From positions 3,286,001 to 3,350,000 of the forward strand of contig JALGAS010000002.1 in NCBI GenBank assembly GCA_023078685.1: a stretch of DNA of 64,000 nt. Reading direction: 5' to 3'. Position numbers and translations under genes: made by a program. Source of the DNA: Neopestalotiopsis rosae. Lineage: Eukaryota > Ascomycota > Sordariomycetes > Amphisphaeriales > Sporocadaceae. The notes below the pieces were generated by a model. That model did not search any database and was not told the DNA's origin. It saw nothing but the letters and a program-made list of their open reading frames with translations. Positions within the stretch are counted from its first letter, which is position 1. Every line of letters starts with the position of its first letter. This document shows positions 48,010-58,132 of this stretch, one piece after another.

Positions 48010-48570
48010 TTTGTGAAAGTCGCCACGGCTTGCTTCGGCCTGCATATATTCCGCCATTACGCACTTGTCTTTTCTCAGCATCTACTCATTTGCAATTCAA
48101 TAGGAATAACATGTGCGGAATTGGATTACCGATCTGGCTTCGAGCTCCTTTCCTTTTCGCGTCATCATAGTGCTTGGTAGATTCTTTTCTGTTGTTCCTT
48201 TGCATCGAAGAATGGGTTGTCAGCTTGTGACCCCACTAATAACACGCCCAACAATACAACTACATACACGAGTAAGTTGATCACTTCTCCTTGCAGGTGG
48301 ATAGGACCCATAGCGACCGGCTCTATCAGGATGGGGCTGACTAGGGCGGTAAAATTTCCAAATCACAACAGTCATATTATCTTTACCTCTTTATTTCCCT
48401 TTCCATTTGCAGTCGTGAACTTGGGAAGTTTCAGACCTAGTCGCAATGGCTGAAGACCTAAAGCGACCTCTGAGCAGGTTTCAAGCGATGATTCATTCCC
48501 CGGCGGTGTCTTAGCTAAGCAATCCAGGCGTATCGGTGATCCACAAGTCCCCATACAGTGGAGCGTGTTC
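48010..48570. other. Unassigned region upstream of the hidden small gene
   Basis: It contains a leader-like exon candidate ending in the donor GTAAGT at 48271 and a strong pyrimidine-tract acceptor ending at 48412. The open frame that leads into the next exon candidate starts only after a stop at about 48451. The 5' end of the neighbouring small gene may lie here, but I cannot fix it. Confidence 0.3.
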
Positions 48571-48762
48571 ATACGCGGTGAGTATGGCCGTTGGTCCCTG
48601 AACTGGGTTGAAAGACTCGAGCGGGTTCTTTCATTGGAAGAGACTTTCCAAATTCTATTGACCACTCTACCCTCCCGTTACAGATATCATCTATCAGCCT
48701 TCTGACGACGGTTTCGTAGATTTAAGAAGACAGAGATCTGCCGAATCATCTTTGGAACCTGC

Positions 48763-49130
48763 ATGGTCAGCCATATGAGTGAGCCACGCACCATTCCGGT
48801 GAGGCAGCCGCCCCTGCAACCTGATAGCCTACCCATCACCATGGCTCGTGGAACTGCATCTCAGTCTCGGAGAACTCTTTTTGGCGTGGATCCCAGTTGT
48901 AAGTAATGTAGAAAAAGGATCATTACTGGTTGGTATTCAGCTGATCTTCTCCATTAGTCGTACTGGCCGAATTATTATTCTTGATAACAGTACTTTTCGC
49001 CGTACTTGCCCATCAATACTACAAGCCGGATTATGCGATGGCCATAGGAGAGGCGCTGGAAACTAAGCATTTCATCGGCGCATCTGGGTTCGTGCTAGTA
49101 TACTCTTTATTTTACTTTCACTTTATTTAG
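48763..49130 (+). CDS. Candidate small membrane protein, intron-split
   Basis: Too fragmented to appear as one open frame. From the ATG at 48763 (in-frame ATGs also at 48775 and 48841) the frame runs to 48898. It is joined across a 59-base intron (48899-48957; donor GTAAGT, branch CTGAT, acceptor TTAG) to 48958-49130, giving 102 aa. After the junction comes a clean transmembrane-type stretch, VLAELLFLITVLFAVLAHQYY, then a soluble stretch and a second hydrophobic end. An upstream exon pair also fits: an open frame ending at 48577 (donor GTGAGT at 48578) joins at 48684 (after CCCGTTACAG) in matching phase. The protein may therefore be longer at its N-terminus, using another intron at 48766-48827. 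Family unknown; existence moderately supported by splice signals. Confidence 0.4.
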
Positions 49131-49203
49131 GCTCGAAAATATGCCGCGGTACCGGCCTACAATTAGCATGTTTTTTCCTTCTTTGAGAATTGGTCGATCA
49201 AGT

Positions 49204-50807
49204 TCAATCTACATCTCTGTCTCGTTTCTGCAGCAGCCAATCGCGGTGGATTTCGTCGGTAGTTGTCGCAAGGGCAACGTTCGCGGGCCACCGCCATCTC
49301 CAGCGAAAGATATTGGAATCCAGGCTGTATAGTTTGAAGATCCAGCGTCGCAACTCTTCCTGTGCCTCAAGGAACTGTTGATCCTTGAAGCCATCTCCTG
49401 ATAGACGTGCGATAGAATTCAATACATGAACACACAAAGCATAATAGACCGCCATTGCCTGCAGAGTTGTGATCAACACTTTTGGAATAGTCTCGCAAGA
49501 AGTGTTCGCCAACTGGAACAATCCTGAGTATTCCTATCAATCACAGTTAGAGACGTATTCATAAAAAGGTGAAGACTGTAACCCACAGTTTTGAGCGCGC
49601 GAATTTGAGGTAGCAAAGTCCGGAGACGCTCGGTGCTGTTGTCTACATCCTTGACAGCCTCGTTAGACTTGTGCAGTAGAATATTGGCGCGCATAATCAT
49701 TTCTAGCGGCTTCGATCGCTCAATGTCATCCATCAGCTCTTCTGGGGGATACCTATCTTTGAAAAATGACGCTGAACCATTTCTAGAGTGTGCAAAAACG
49801 GTTCGCATAGAATCCTCATCTGATAAAATCAGCTTTGAGAAATTGCCTGCCGAGACCCCAGCATCCGGAGACACATCCTCGTACGCAACGAAGATGAGGA
49901 ACTGGCTAATAATACCTCTTTCAGCTGATGGGATTGATTGTGATGGACTCGCCCCGCCATCATCGGCACATGGCTCCCGAAGTTTTCTCAACAGCTGATG
50001 CCTTTCTGCGTAAGTAGCCATGGATGCGCTAAGATTTCGCATCGATTCCAAAGCCTCATCGTCCCATTGCGCGCGATAATAGAGTTGCAATAACCAGAAT
50101 GCCATCATGGAATTGACGTGGTCAATCTCAGAAGACCGTAAACGATCGACCAGTAATCGTGAACCTTCTCTAAAGTGAAAGTTTGTCAAGTAGCTTAGTG
50201 AGCTGTTCTTGCCCCTGTGTACCAGCTCACGCAAGCACCCCGCAAAGAGGAGATGCATAAGGGCAGCGTCACCAGTCGCTCTGCTCAACAAGATTGCACA
50301 TGCGGACCACATAAATGTTTTGGGTGCCCACCGCGAGAATGTTCGCTCGTAATAGTAGAGTGCTTCCTGCTCATTTGGACCGATGAAGACTCCGGAACAT
50401 GATGGACCCGGATAACTAGGCGCAGGCGTCCCAAGGCTTGGTTCTAGCATCATTGGTTCTGCCAAATGCTGATATGGTACCCCGACGCCATCTGAGTTCC
50501 ACGTAGCCCAGGAGTGCGCAAGATCAGTCTCTGCGCACTCCAAAGTTGTCTCTGAACGGGTATCCTTTGGTTGTATGGCCTGTAGAGATATATTCTCCCG
50601 GCTCTTAATGGGACCAAAGCCGCGTCGCCGGTCTCTCAGAGATATTCGCGGCCCAGGCCAGGTGCATGCTCGCTGTAGTCGTAGACAGCGCTGGCAACAT
50701 GGTCTCTCGCCTGTACACTTGACTTTTGCCTGTAAACAAGTGCTACACCCAGGCCTTTGCCTCCTCGCGGTCGGGAGCATGTCATGGCTCTGGCTGGTAG
50801 AGACCAT
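49204..50807 (-). CDS. Zn2Cys6 transcription factor
   Basis: Fungal-specific regulator, nuclear. Model (minus strand): 50807-49587 and 49533-49204, joined phase 0 into EYSGLFQLANTSC; 516 aa. The binuclear zinc cluster has all six cysteines at 21, 24, 31, 38, 41 and 48 (C-x2-C-x6-C-x6-C-x2-C-x6-C), followed by basic residues (SLRDRRRGFG). The remainder is a helical fungal-transcription-factor domain with YYYERTFSRWAPKTF and AFWLLQLYYRAQWD. An upstream in-frame TTG exists, but the ATG at 50807 fits best. It lies next to fet3, transcribed the same way, so it may tune iron genes. The usual iron regulators in ascomycetes are GATA, bZIP and CCAAT factors, which makes this a weak inference. Confidence 0.86.
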
Positions 50808-51416
50808 CACCGTGGCTCGTACCAATGATTGTAGTAGAATTGTTTGTAAAATGTCGGATTGGAGATACTTCTTAAGTCCGGAACCCGTTGGGAGGCGGGG
50901 AGATTGTGGGGTTCCATGGTTGCGACATACCTACCTAGGTAGATTATCGCTGCTGTTTAGCGACAAACCAGGAATAGAGCTGGAAAAACTTGTACGCATC
51001 AATGCACGAGGACGACAAGAGGATCATTGTTCTCAGACCTATACTTCTTTCATTAATGGACCCTAATGTTTCCATCCATTGCATACCGTTATCGATACCC
51101 GTGGTTCTTCGAACCAGAGTGAATATGGTCTTGTTTGCTACGACACACTGAGCTTAAGGGCCATGTGGTCCCCACTAAGCACGCTGTTACAGGTCGCATC
51201 CGGCTGCTGCATAGCGTACCAGCCGCTAATGGCTCAAGCATTCAATTGGGAGAAGCCATGTTCAAATACGAATCGATCCTGGCATATCATTACAACTAGA
51301 CATCCTGAAAGACTAGAAATGGTATCAATACAAAATCACATCGTCCACCGCCTGTCATAGTGTCCTAGCTATCCTTTGCAAAGATTTAGGGGCACAGAGG
51401 ACCATATGTTGAGCCT
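50808..51416. other. Promoter region of the Zn2Cys6 gene
   Basis: A 609-base spacer upstream of the regulator and downstream of fet3. It carries a TACCTAGGTA palindrome at 50932-50941. I see no gene. Confidence 0.5.
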
Positions 51417-53464
51417 CTACGCTGCCTTTGCGGGTGCCATACCATACCTAAAGCTTGTTAGCATCGCGTGAATTAATATAACATAGTCCGACTTGAAAAC
51501 ATACCAAGCAATCGTGGCCACTCCAAGGAAGCCTGAGATACAACTAAACACCAAGGCGACAATGCCCTTTGTCGTGAAACCAGCAGGCAGCGGCGCCACC
51601 GACTCGTTTTGTCCGGACAGGTCAAGATAGTTTTCAGTATTGCCGGCAGCATTACCGACAGTAGCCACGCCATCAGCGGCGCAATTGTCCAAGAAGTCTT
51701 GCGGTACGGTGATGCGCTGCTGGATCTCGAGCGGCGCCTCCACAAACGTGACGGCCAGACCCGAGTCCATGTGCCACTGGATGTGGCAGTGAAAGAACCA
51801 CACGCCCGGGTTGTCGGCCTTGAAGCGGACGACAAAGTTGCCCGAGGGCGGCACGATGACCGTGTCCCTGCGCATCGGGACCGCCGGGAAGTCCGACATG
51901 GTCTCCGAGTCCCAGTGGCCCGCATCGTCGTCGCTGCGGTAGATGACCTGGAATGTATGTCCGTGAAGATGGAACGGGTGTTTGCCCGTGTCATCGTTAT
52001 TGAGAACAATGTCAATTGTATTTTGGTAGTCGAGGACAAACGGCTGTGTGTAATAGCCATACACTGTAGGATCCGTGGCATTCTCGCCGGCCGACAAGGC
52101 AGTGAATAGAGTCGGGACTTTGGGCGCCGTGTACGTGATATCGTTGAAGAATGCACTACAAAGTATCAGTTATTGACCTCTCTAATACCATGGAGCTGTT
52201 GGAGGAGATGGAATGACAATCTAGGGCGTGCTTACTAGTTGGCGCCGTCTCCTAGATTGTCCATGGTAAGATCAAGCGTGACGGTATAATCGGCGTCAGG
52301 AAACAGTTCTTCTTGATCGTACGGAACCAGATTAAAGTCATCGTAGTAGTCAAAACTATCCACTTCTGCCGCTTCTGGGTTCTCGAGATTGGAGTCGTAG
52401 ACCAAGTATCCAGTGGCATTCCAGTTGAGCCCGTCTGGAATTGTGTCGAACAAATCCTAGAATAGTAGAACTGATGAGCAAGAAAAGTTGCAATCGGGAT
52501 GGGTATAAATCCACCTACCGTGTCCATACTGGCGACAAAGGGATAATTTGCTGTTGTATCGTTCTTCATGGTTATCAGAACAGTGTATCGCTGAGCAGCC
52601 GAGATGTAGATCATGTCGGCCTCGGCAGGCTCAGTCCAAACGCCATCTACCTCGACAATTTTCATGGTGTGGCCTTCAAACCAGAGATATTGTGATGCAA
52701 AAGCTCCAACGTTGATGAAATGCACAAGATAAGTCTTGCCTGCCTCGACATCCATGGTAAAGGTAGAGGTGTCGTTGATCAGCGCAGCATCTGGCACTGG
52801 CTCTGCGCCAGTCGGGTTCTTGTAATTAATGAAGCCCTTCAGGAGGTCGCGAAATTGGTCATGATACCAATCAGAGACTGTGATGATGCGTTCTTCGTCG
52901 TACTGCCCGAGATAAGGATTCTCGGGATCTTGGATTACTAGAGCTTGCCGGAACCCTTCAGGATACTGGCCCCTGGTGTGAGAATGATACCAATACGAGC
53001 CGGATTGATTGAGCTTCAGTGTCATATTAGCTTATCATCATTAAAACAATGCAACATGTCCGTGAACTGCATCATGTCAAACATGTGTTCAAACAATGCG
53101 GACGTACCGTAAAATTGTATGTGACGGACCCCCCAATGGGAATCTCGCATTGTGTGACCATGGGAACTCCGTCCATGTAGACAGTCCCATTTTGGAACAT
53201 GCCGTGCCAGTGAATAGAAGTCGTTTCGTTTTCAAGGCCATTATACACATTGGCAACAAGGCGATCACCTTTGGTGAGGTTGAGAACGGGCAAAGGCCAT
53301 TGGTTGTTGATACCTATGACCGGTCTCCACGACGCGCCATCGGGGTTCGCCAACACCCAAGTGATATTCCAGTCATACACATGAGTTTCGGCGGCGATGA
53401 GGTGAGCAAGAATGCTCAGCAACAGACAGCACCATGAGAGACGAGACTGTGAGCCCATCATCAT
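51417..53464 (-). CDS. fet3: Multicopper ferroxidase, Fet3-like
   Basis: Cell-surface copper oxidase that turns Fe2+ into Fe3+ for hand-over to Ftr1. Model (minus strand): 53464-53108, 53013-52519, 52456-52236, 52155-51505, 51447-51417; 584 aa. Signal peptide, about residues 1-24, then SIHWHGMF (His85, His87), YWYHSH (His129, His131), [10 protein letters not shown] and [12 protein letters not shown]: all four copper-ligand motifs. The cupredoxin domains are in normal order. One membrane helix ([21 protein letters not shown]) anchors the C-terminus, as in Fet3. The last intron (57 bases, with a GCTAAC branch) is a multiple of three and has no stop, so reading through it would add a spurious tail. 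It is divergent from ftr1 across 1.3 kb with an ATCWGATAA site. Laccase is the alternative, but the anchor and the neighbours favour ferroxidase. Confidence 0.93.
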
Positions 53465-54793
53465 GTTTGGTTTGCTTTGAGCAATGTCGGCTGCACGACT
53501 CTGAGGAGGGAAAGGAAAAGAGAAAGGCTGAAGAACAGGCGCTAGTCGTCTTCTTTCAAGAGACGAGGTTCCCTTCCGACAAAAAGGCAAATAACCGAGA
53601 GTCAACCCTTGCACCGGGGACTCTGTTGTAAGGTCATGGATGGGAAGGAATAGCGACTAAGAAAGTTTGTAGCGGCACTCGGCGTCTATAGCTGACACCC
53701 TTGACTCCGATGTAGCAGCGGGCGCACCTCGACCATAATGCAGCAGCCAGCAGCGTGTGGGTGGGTCGGGGAAGTTGGGAAAAATCGCCCCATCCAAACG
53801 AAGATCATACTACCACGACACTATCTGCCGAGGATCATATCTAATCAATCAGGCTAGGGTAGAAGGAGGGTAAGCAGCCAGCCCAAGACGAGGTAGAGGC
53901 CCCACAACGGTTGGAGACTTGGCAAAGCTTGAATAAAGCTTTACCAAAACGACTCAGGGTCCCCCGGCTGAATGGTACACCGTTCGAGCGCAACACGCCG
54001 GCTCGTGTTCCAGCTGGTCTCGCGATGGGGGACCTGGCGAATAGAACACCATGTGGCTTGATTAGGCGTGGGACTAATTCCTTTATCTGATCCGATTTTC
54101 ACGCCACCTTGGTCGGTCGCACTCGGGCTTCAATTTTTTCGCCTTCCGCTCGTGGAACACCATTCCGTACAGCTCAGACCCTGGGTACGGTGTGACAGAG
54201 TTTTTGATGGAAAACCCCTCAGTCGCGTGAGATAATTGTGACGGACATGGTACATTGCTCAAATGTACATGGGTTGTTGGAGTTCATTTCTGGGCTGCAT
54301 CTTCTTTTTGTGTCGCATTAGCTCAAGTTGGGAAGCTTTGATTAGGTCCCTGGATGGTCAGGTCGTTTTTGCCAATGTACTATGGTAGGATGGGTAAGTA
54401 AAACACTCCATGCCATGTATCTTGGAGCCACTTGTGCAGACCTTGTGCACGCTTTGGCAGCTGTCGAGTGGGCGGCCCCATTAGATCGGTACTCGACCAG
54501 GGGTGTTTTATTTACACCTGCTACCATAGTACCACTAGATTGGATGTGCGGCCCTGGCCCGCTAACTGTCCCTGTCGGCAATAACAAGGGCAATCCGTGA
54601 TCGCTTTAGACATTGACCAGTGTAGAATCGTACATATTGCGCCACGCTAGACTTGATTCCCCCTCCCTCTTCCATATCTTTTTGATCAGCTCCTCCCGTG
54701 TTGAATCTACGTGCAAGTGTGTTCATACCCACGGTCAAACTCTGCTTGTCTCTTCAACCATTGCAGTCGTGCTTGTCTTACACAATCGTCACG
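53465..54793. promoter_or_regulatory. Bidirectional fet3-ftr1 control region
   Basis: A 1329-base region between divergent starts. It contains an exact TTATCTGAT at 54083-54091 (the reverse of ATCAGATAA), the core of the site bound by iron-repressing GATA factors (SreA/Sre1 type), and another GATAA at 54231-54235. This architecture, one control region for ferroxidase and permease, is common in ascomycetes. I see no gene in it. Confidence 0.6.
54083..54091 (-). promoter_or_regulatory. ATCWGATAA iron-GATA site between fet3 and ftr1
   Basis: The minus strand reads ATCAGATAA, an exact match to the ATCWGATAA consensus for the siderophore/iron GATA repressors of ascomycetes. It lies about 620 bases from the fet3 ATG and 700 from the ftr1 ATG. 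In iron-replete cells it would be the place for repression. Confidence 0.6.
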
Positions 54794-56095
54794 ATGGGAG
54801 TCGACGTTTTTGCAATCCCCGGTAAGTCACGGAAAGTTCATCTGATCTTGCTCACAACTAATCCCGGGTCGCAGTCTTCTTCATCTGTTTTCGGGAGTCG
54901 CTCGAATCCAGTATCATCGTTTCCGTCCTGCTTTCTTTCCTCAAACAAAGCTTGGCCGCGGAAGGAGATCAAACTACATACAAACGATTAGTCAAGCAGG
55001 TACGTTCTGTTACCATCTTCCTGCTAATTTGTGATTCGGCCAGCAATAATTGACAATACTCTTCCTAGGTATGGATTGGAGTAGCTGCCGGCCTCTTCAT
55101 CTGTCTTTGCGTTGGTGCTGGCATGATTGGTGCCTTTTACGCCCTTGACAAGGATCTTTTCGCCAACACCGAGGATATCTGGGAGGCTGTCTTCAGTATT
55201 ATTGCTGTAGTCATCATCTCCCTTATGGGTGCAGCGCTCTTGCGAGTCAATAAACTTCAGGACAAATGGAAGGTCAAGTTGACCAAAGCCTTGGAAACCC
55301 AAGAAGCGTCCACTAGGCCTGTCGGCTTTATGGGACGCTTCAAGACTTGGTCTACAAAGTATGCCATGTTCATCCTCCCTTTTGTGACAGTCCTCCGCGA
55401 AGGCCTCGAGGCTGTGGTCTACGTTGGCGGTGTTAGTCTTGGACTTCCTGCCACTTCCTTCCCATTAGCGGTTTTCGCCGGTTTGGCAGCTGGGTGTTTC
55501 GTTGGTTTCCTCCTCTACCGGTAAGAATTTTCGAAATGATCTTCTTATGATTGAATTCTGCTAACAGCCGTTTCACAGTGGTGGCAACACTGCATCGATC
55601 CAATTTTTCCTCATCATGTCGACTTGTTTCCTCTACCTAATCGCCGCCGGACTGTTCTCAAAGGCATGCTGGTACATTGATAATTATGAGTGGAGCCAAG
55701 TTACCGGCGGCGATGCATCAGAGACGGGCTCGGGACCCGGATCATATGATATCACCAAGTCCGTATGGCATGTCAATTGCTGCAACCCAGAGGTCAACGG
55801 CGGCGGTGGTTGGGGTATCTTCAACGCCATTTTCGGCTGGCAGAACTCCGCCACTATTGGCTCCGTCGTCTCCTACAATGTCTACTGGCTCGTGGTCATT
55901 CTATCTTTCTTGGCAATGGGATACTATGAGCGCAAGGGTAATCTAGGTGTCTTCACGCCTGTTGTAAAGGCGCTTTCGAGAAAGAAGTCTGGAGACAGCC
56001 ATTCCCAGGGAGAGGGGCTTATCACTGAGGATGTGGATCGTCCTGGGGATAACAAGAAAGTCCCCCAGTCGACAGCCGTCACTGCTGTGGCATGA
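54794..56095 (+). CDS. ftr1: High-affinity iron permease, Ftr1-like
   Basis: Plasma-membrane channel/permease that takes up Fe3+ directly from Fet3. Model: exons 54794-54821, 54875-54999, 55069-55520, 55579-56095; 373 aa. Seven helices are predicted. The two Arg-Glu-x-Leu-Glu iron motifs are present: RESLE at about 16-20 in helix 1 and REGLE at about 161-165 in helix 4. The first has Ser where most have Gly. A loop in the second half (CWYIDNYEW to the WHVNCCNP segment) has cysteines and acids, and the C-tail is polar. Exon 1 is very short (28 bases), as in many ftr1 genes. It shares its control region with fet3, with which it must form a complex. Confidence 0.94.
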
Positions 56096-58132
56096 TTATC
56101 GAGTTTATAGTTCGAGAAAAGTCTTGAGCACACTTTGTTTGATGACTCCTACGAGAAGGGTTTTGACTCATCAATCCCATGTTGGGACGAGACTGTGTTT
56201 GTAGTACCTAGGTATCACTCTATACTTGTGAAATAATGGGCTCTTCACGATGTAAATTAAAGGCGAATTCATTCGATATCCATCTTAGCAAGCTTTTCAA
56301 GACACTCAATGTATCCAAATATAATCGCACTGCAATGCGTAAGAGTCAGCTATAATGAGTTCCTGCCTGTAGATATCACCAAAATCCCAGATACCACACT
56401 GGCTCCCGTCGCCCAGTCGGATATCTCTTCTCATCCCATCCCCTGACCAACCGTGACCGCTGACTCGCTTCAAATTGTTGTGGCGCACTATGAGCCCGGC
56501 AAGAACGGCAAAAGATTCGGGAATTCAAAACCCTAGATTTAATGGCCACAACGGTTCTCTAGTCGTGACTTACTGTGTACTGACCGGTACATACATTACC
56601 TACCTACCTAAGTAGACCGTGGGCACGCGAGCATTAAGCACAGGGATGTCCTTACGTTTGGAGCTCCAAGCAGATCCCGGCCTCAGTTGTGGTTTCTTTT
56701 CAACGGGGATCTGATAAGAATGCAAAGTGGAGGTCAATGGTTGAGCGAATCAAAGCAGACGTGAATTTGCCGTTGGGCGTTTAGCTGCACGCTTGGCAGG
56801 TGGAAATAAGCCTGATCCATTTCCGGGGTTGTCTCGGCCGTTTATCTTATCAATCTTATCAATCTCATCATAATGCCGGAAAATTGTCACTGTGAAATTC
56901 TGCATCATTCAAGAACCCTGCCGACATATCAATGTAAATAAGTGGAGGGGACGTAGATCATCTCGGCCAATCATATCTCTAGCGATACACACGTGGTCAC
57001 CCATTACGACTGCTTTCAGACACATTATTTCGCCACAAAATCTTGCTGTGGAGCGAAGAAGCATCTGCAGACAAAAAGCATAGTTGCTGGCCAGTCTGTG
57101 CCAGTCTCATTATATGCAAAAAGTCACAAACGATGTTCTGAAATGATTCATGTCACTGATGTATCACCACCGCTCTTTGCGCTTTTTGACAAATCTGATA
57201 TTGTCTTTGTCACTTTGCTTGCAACCCAAGACGATTCTAATCTCACTTCTTCTAGTCGAAAAGAATCCGGATATGAAATAGTTGGGAGCTAAGGAAGAAT
57301 ACTGGGATTACTTGCACAAGCCTTGAATAAGCTTTGCCAAGAGAAAGAAGCATTGAGAGACCCATCAGGAGATGACAATTGGACGTGGCTTTTTCGATTT
57401 AATACATTGCGAACTGGTACCTCAACGGAAGCTGCCAAGCGACTGTTTCCAGTATGGGCCGATTTGGTCCACTATAGACCGTCTCATCCGTGAGAGTTGT
57501 AGATCAAAATTCTTAGTCTCGGCGTCAATTACCACCTTTCTTGCCGCTTGCAGTCCCACCATTATTGATACCGAGGCTGTGATGCAACTTGAAGATCGAT
57601 GCCTTCCTCTTTGGAACTCCATATATTATCGTTAGTACCTATCCTAGCCTGACGACTCCGACATCGCAATGTGAGGGACTACATCACGGGGCTACTCGAA
57701 ATGGAACATTGGGAATCGAGAGAATTGCTAGGTTTCCCAGGGTAAGAATAATCATGATTGATAATCAGGCATCAAGTCGTAACGCCAAGAAACTCAACTG
57801 AATCATGGAAAGAGACGATATCGAGGATGACACTGAAAGATTCTGCAGGACCCATAAACTAGAAGGAAACATTCCAGTGCCGTTTTGCCGCTTTACGCTT
57901 CTCTGGAAGGACGATAGAGAGCGCGAGGATTAGGATGTTGCAGCCGAAGGGATGGGTGGGATATCAAGATCTCTTTTCAACTTACAGAGTTTTGGTATAC
58001 GCCGTTGTCTACATGTGGCCAGAGACATCTACTTGAGAGATTCTTAAATGCTTACTTAGCTGAATCAACGATTCGTTCATTTGCACCAAGATCTGTTGAA
58101 CTTTTCCACTCCAGTCCCGTTGGTCAAAGAAA
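56096..58132. other. Intergenic region upstream of the ferric reductase
   Basis: About 2 kb without a called gene. It holds an exact ATCTGATAA at 56709-56717, three TTATC (GATAA) cores at 56842-56860, and a TACCTAGGTA at 56205-56214. An open stretch at 57293-57492 and a short ATG frame at 57805 have no motif and are left out. Possible weak relic coding DNA. Confidence 0.5.
56709..56717 (+). promoter_or_regulatory. ATCWGATAA iron-GATA site upstream of ferric reductase
   Basis: ATCTGATAA, exact match to the iron-GATA consensus, about 1.4 kb before the reductase ATG and about 610 bases after the ftr1 stop. It is followed at 56842-56860 by a cluster of three GATAA cores on the minus strand. Together these make iron-dependent control of the reductase plausible. 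Confidence 0.5.

Noticed and set aside
57293..57900. Two open stretches that could be exons of a further gene before the ferric reductase
   Set aside because: Each is under 70 codons, no convincing splice pair joins them and no family is recognised.
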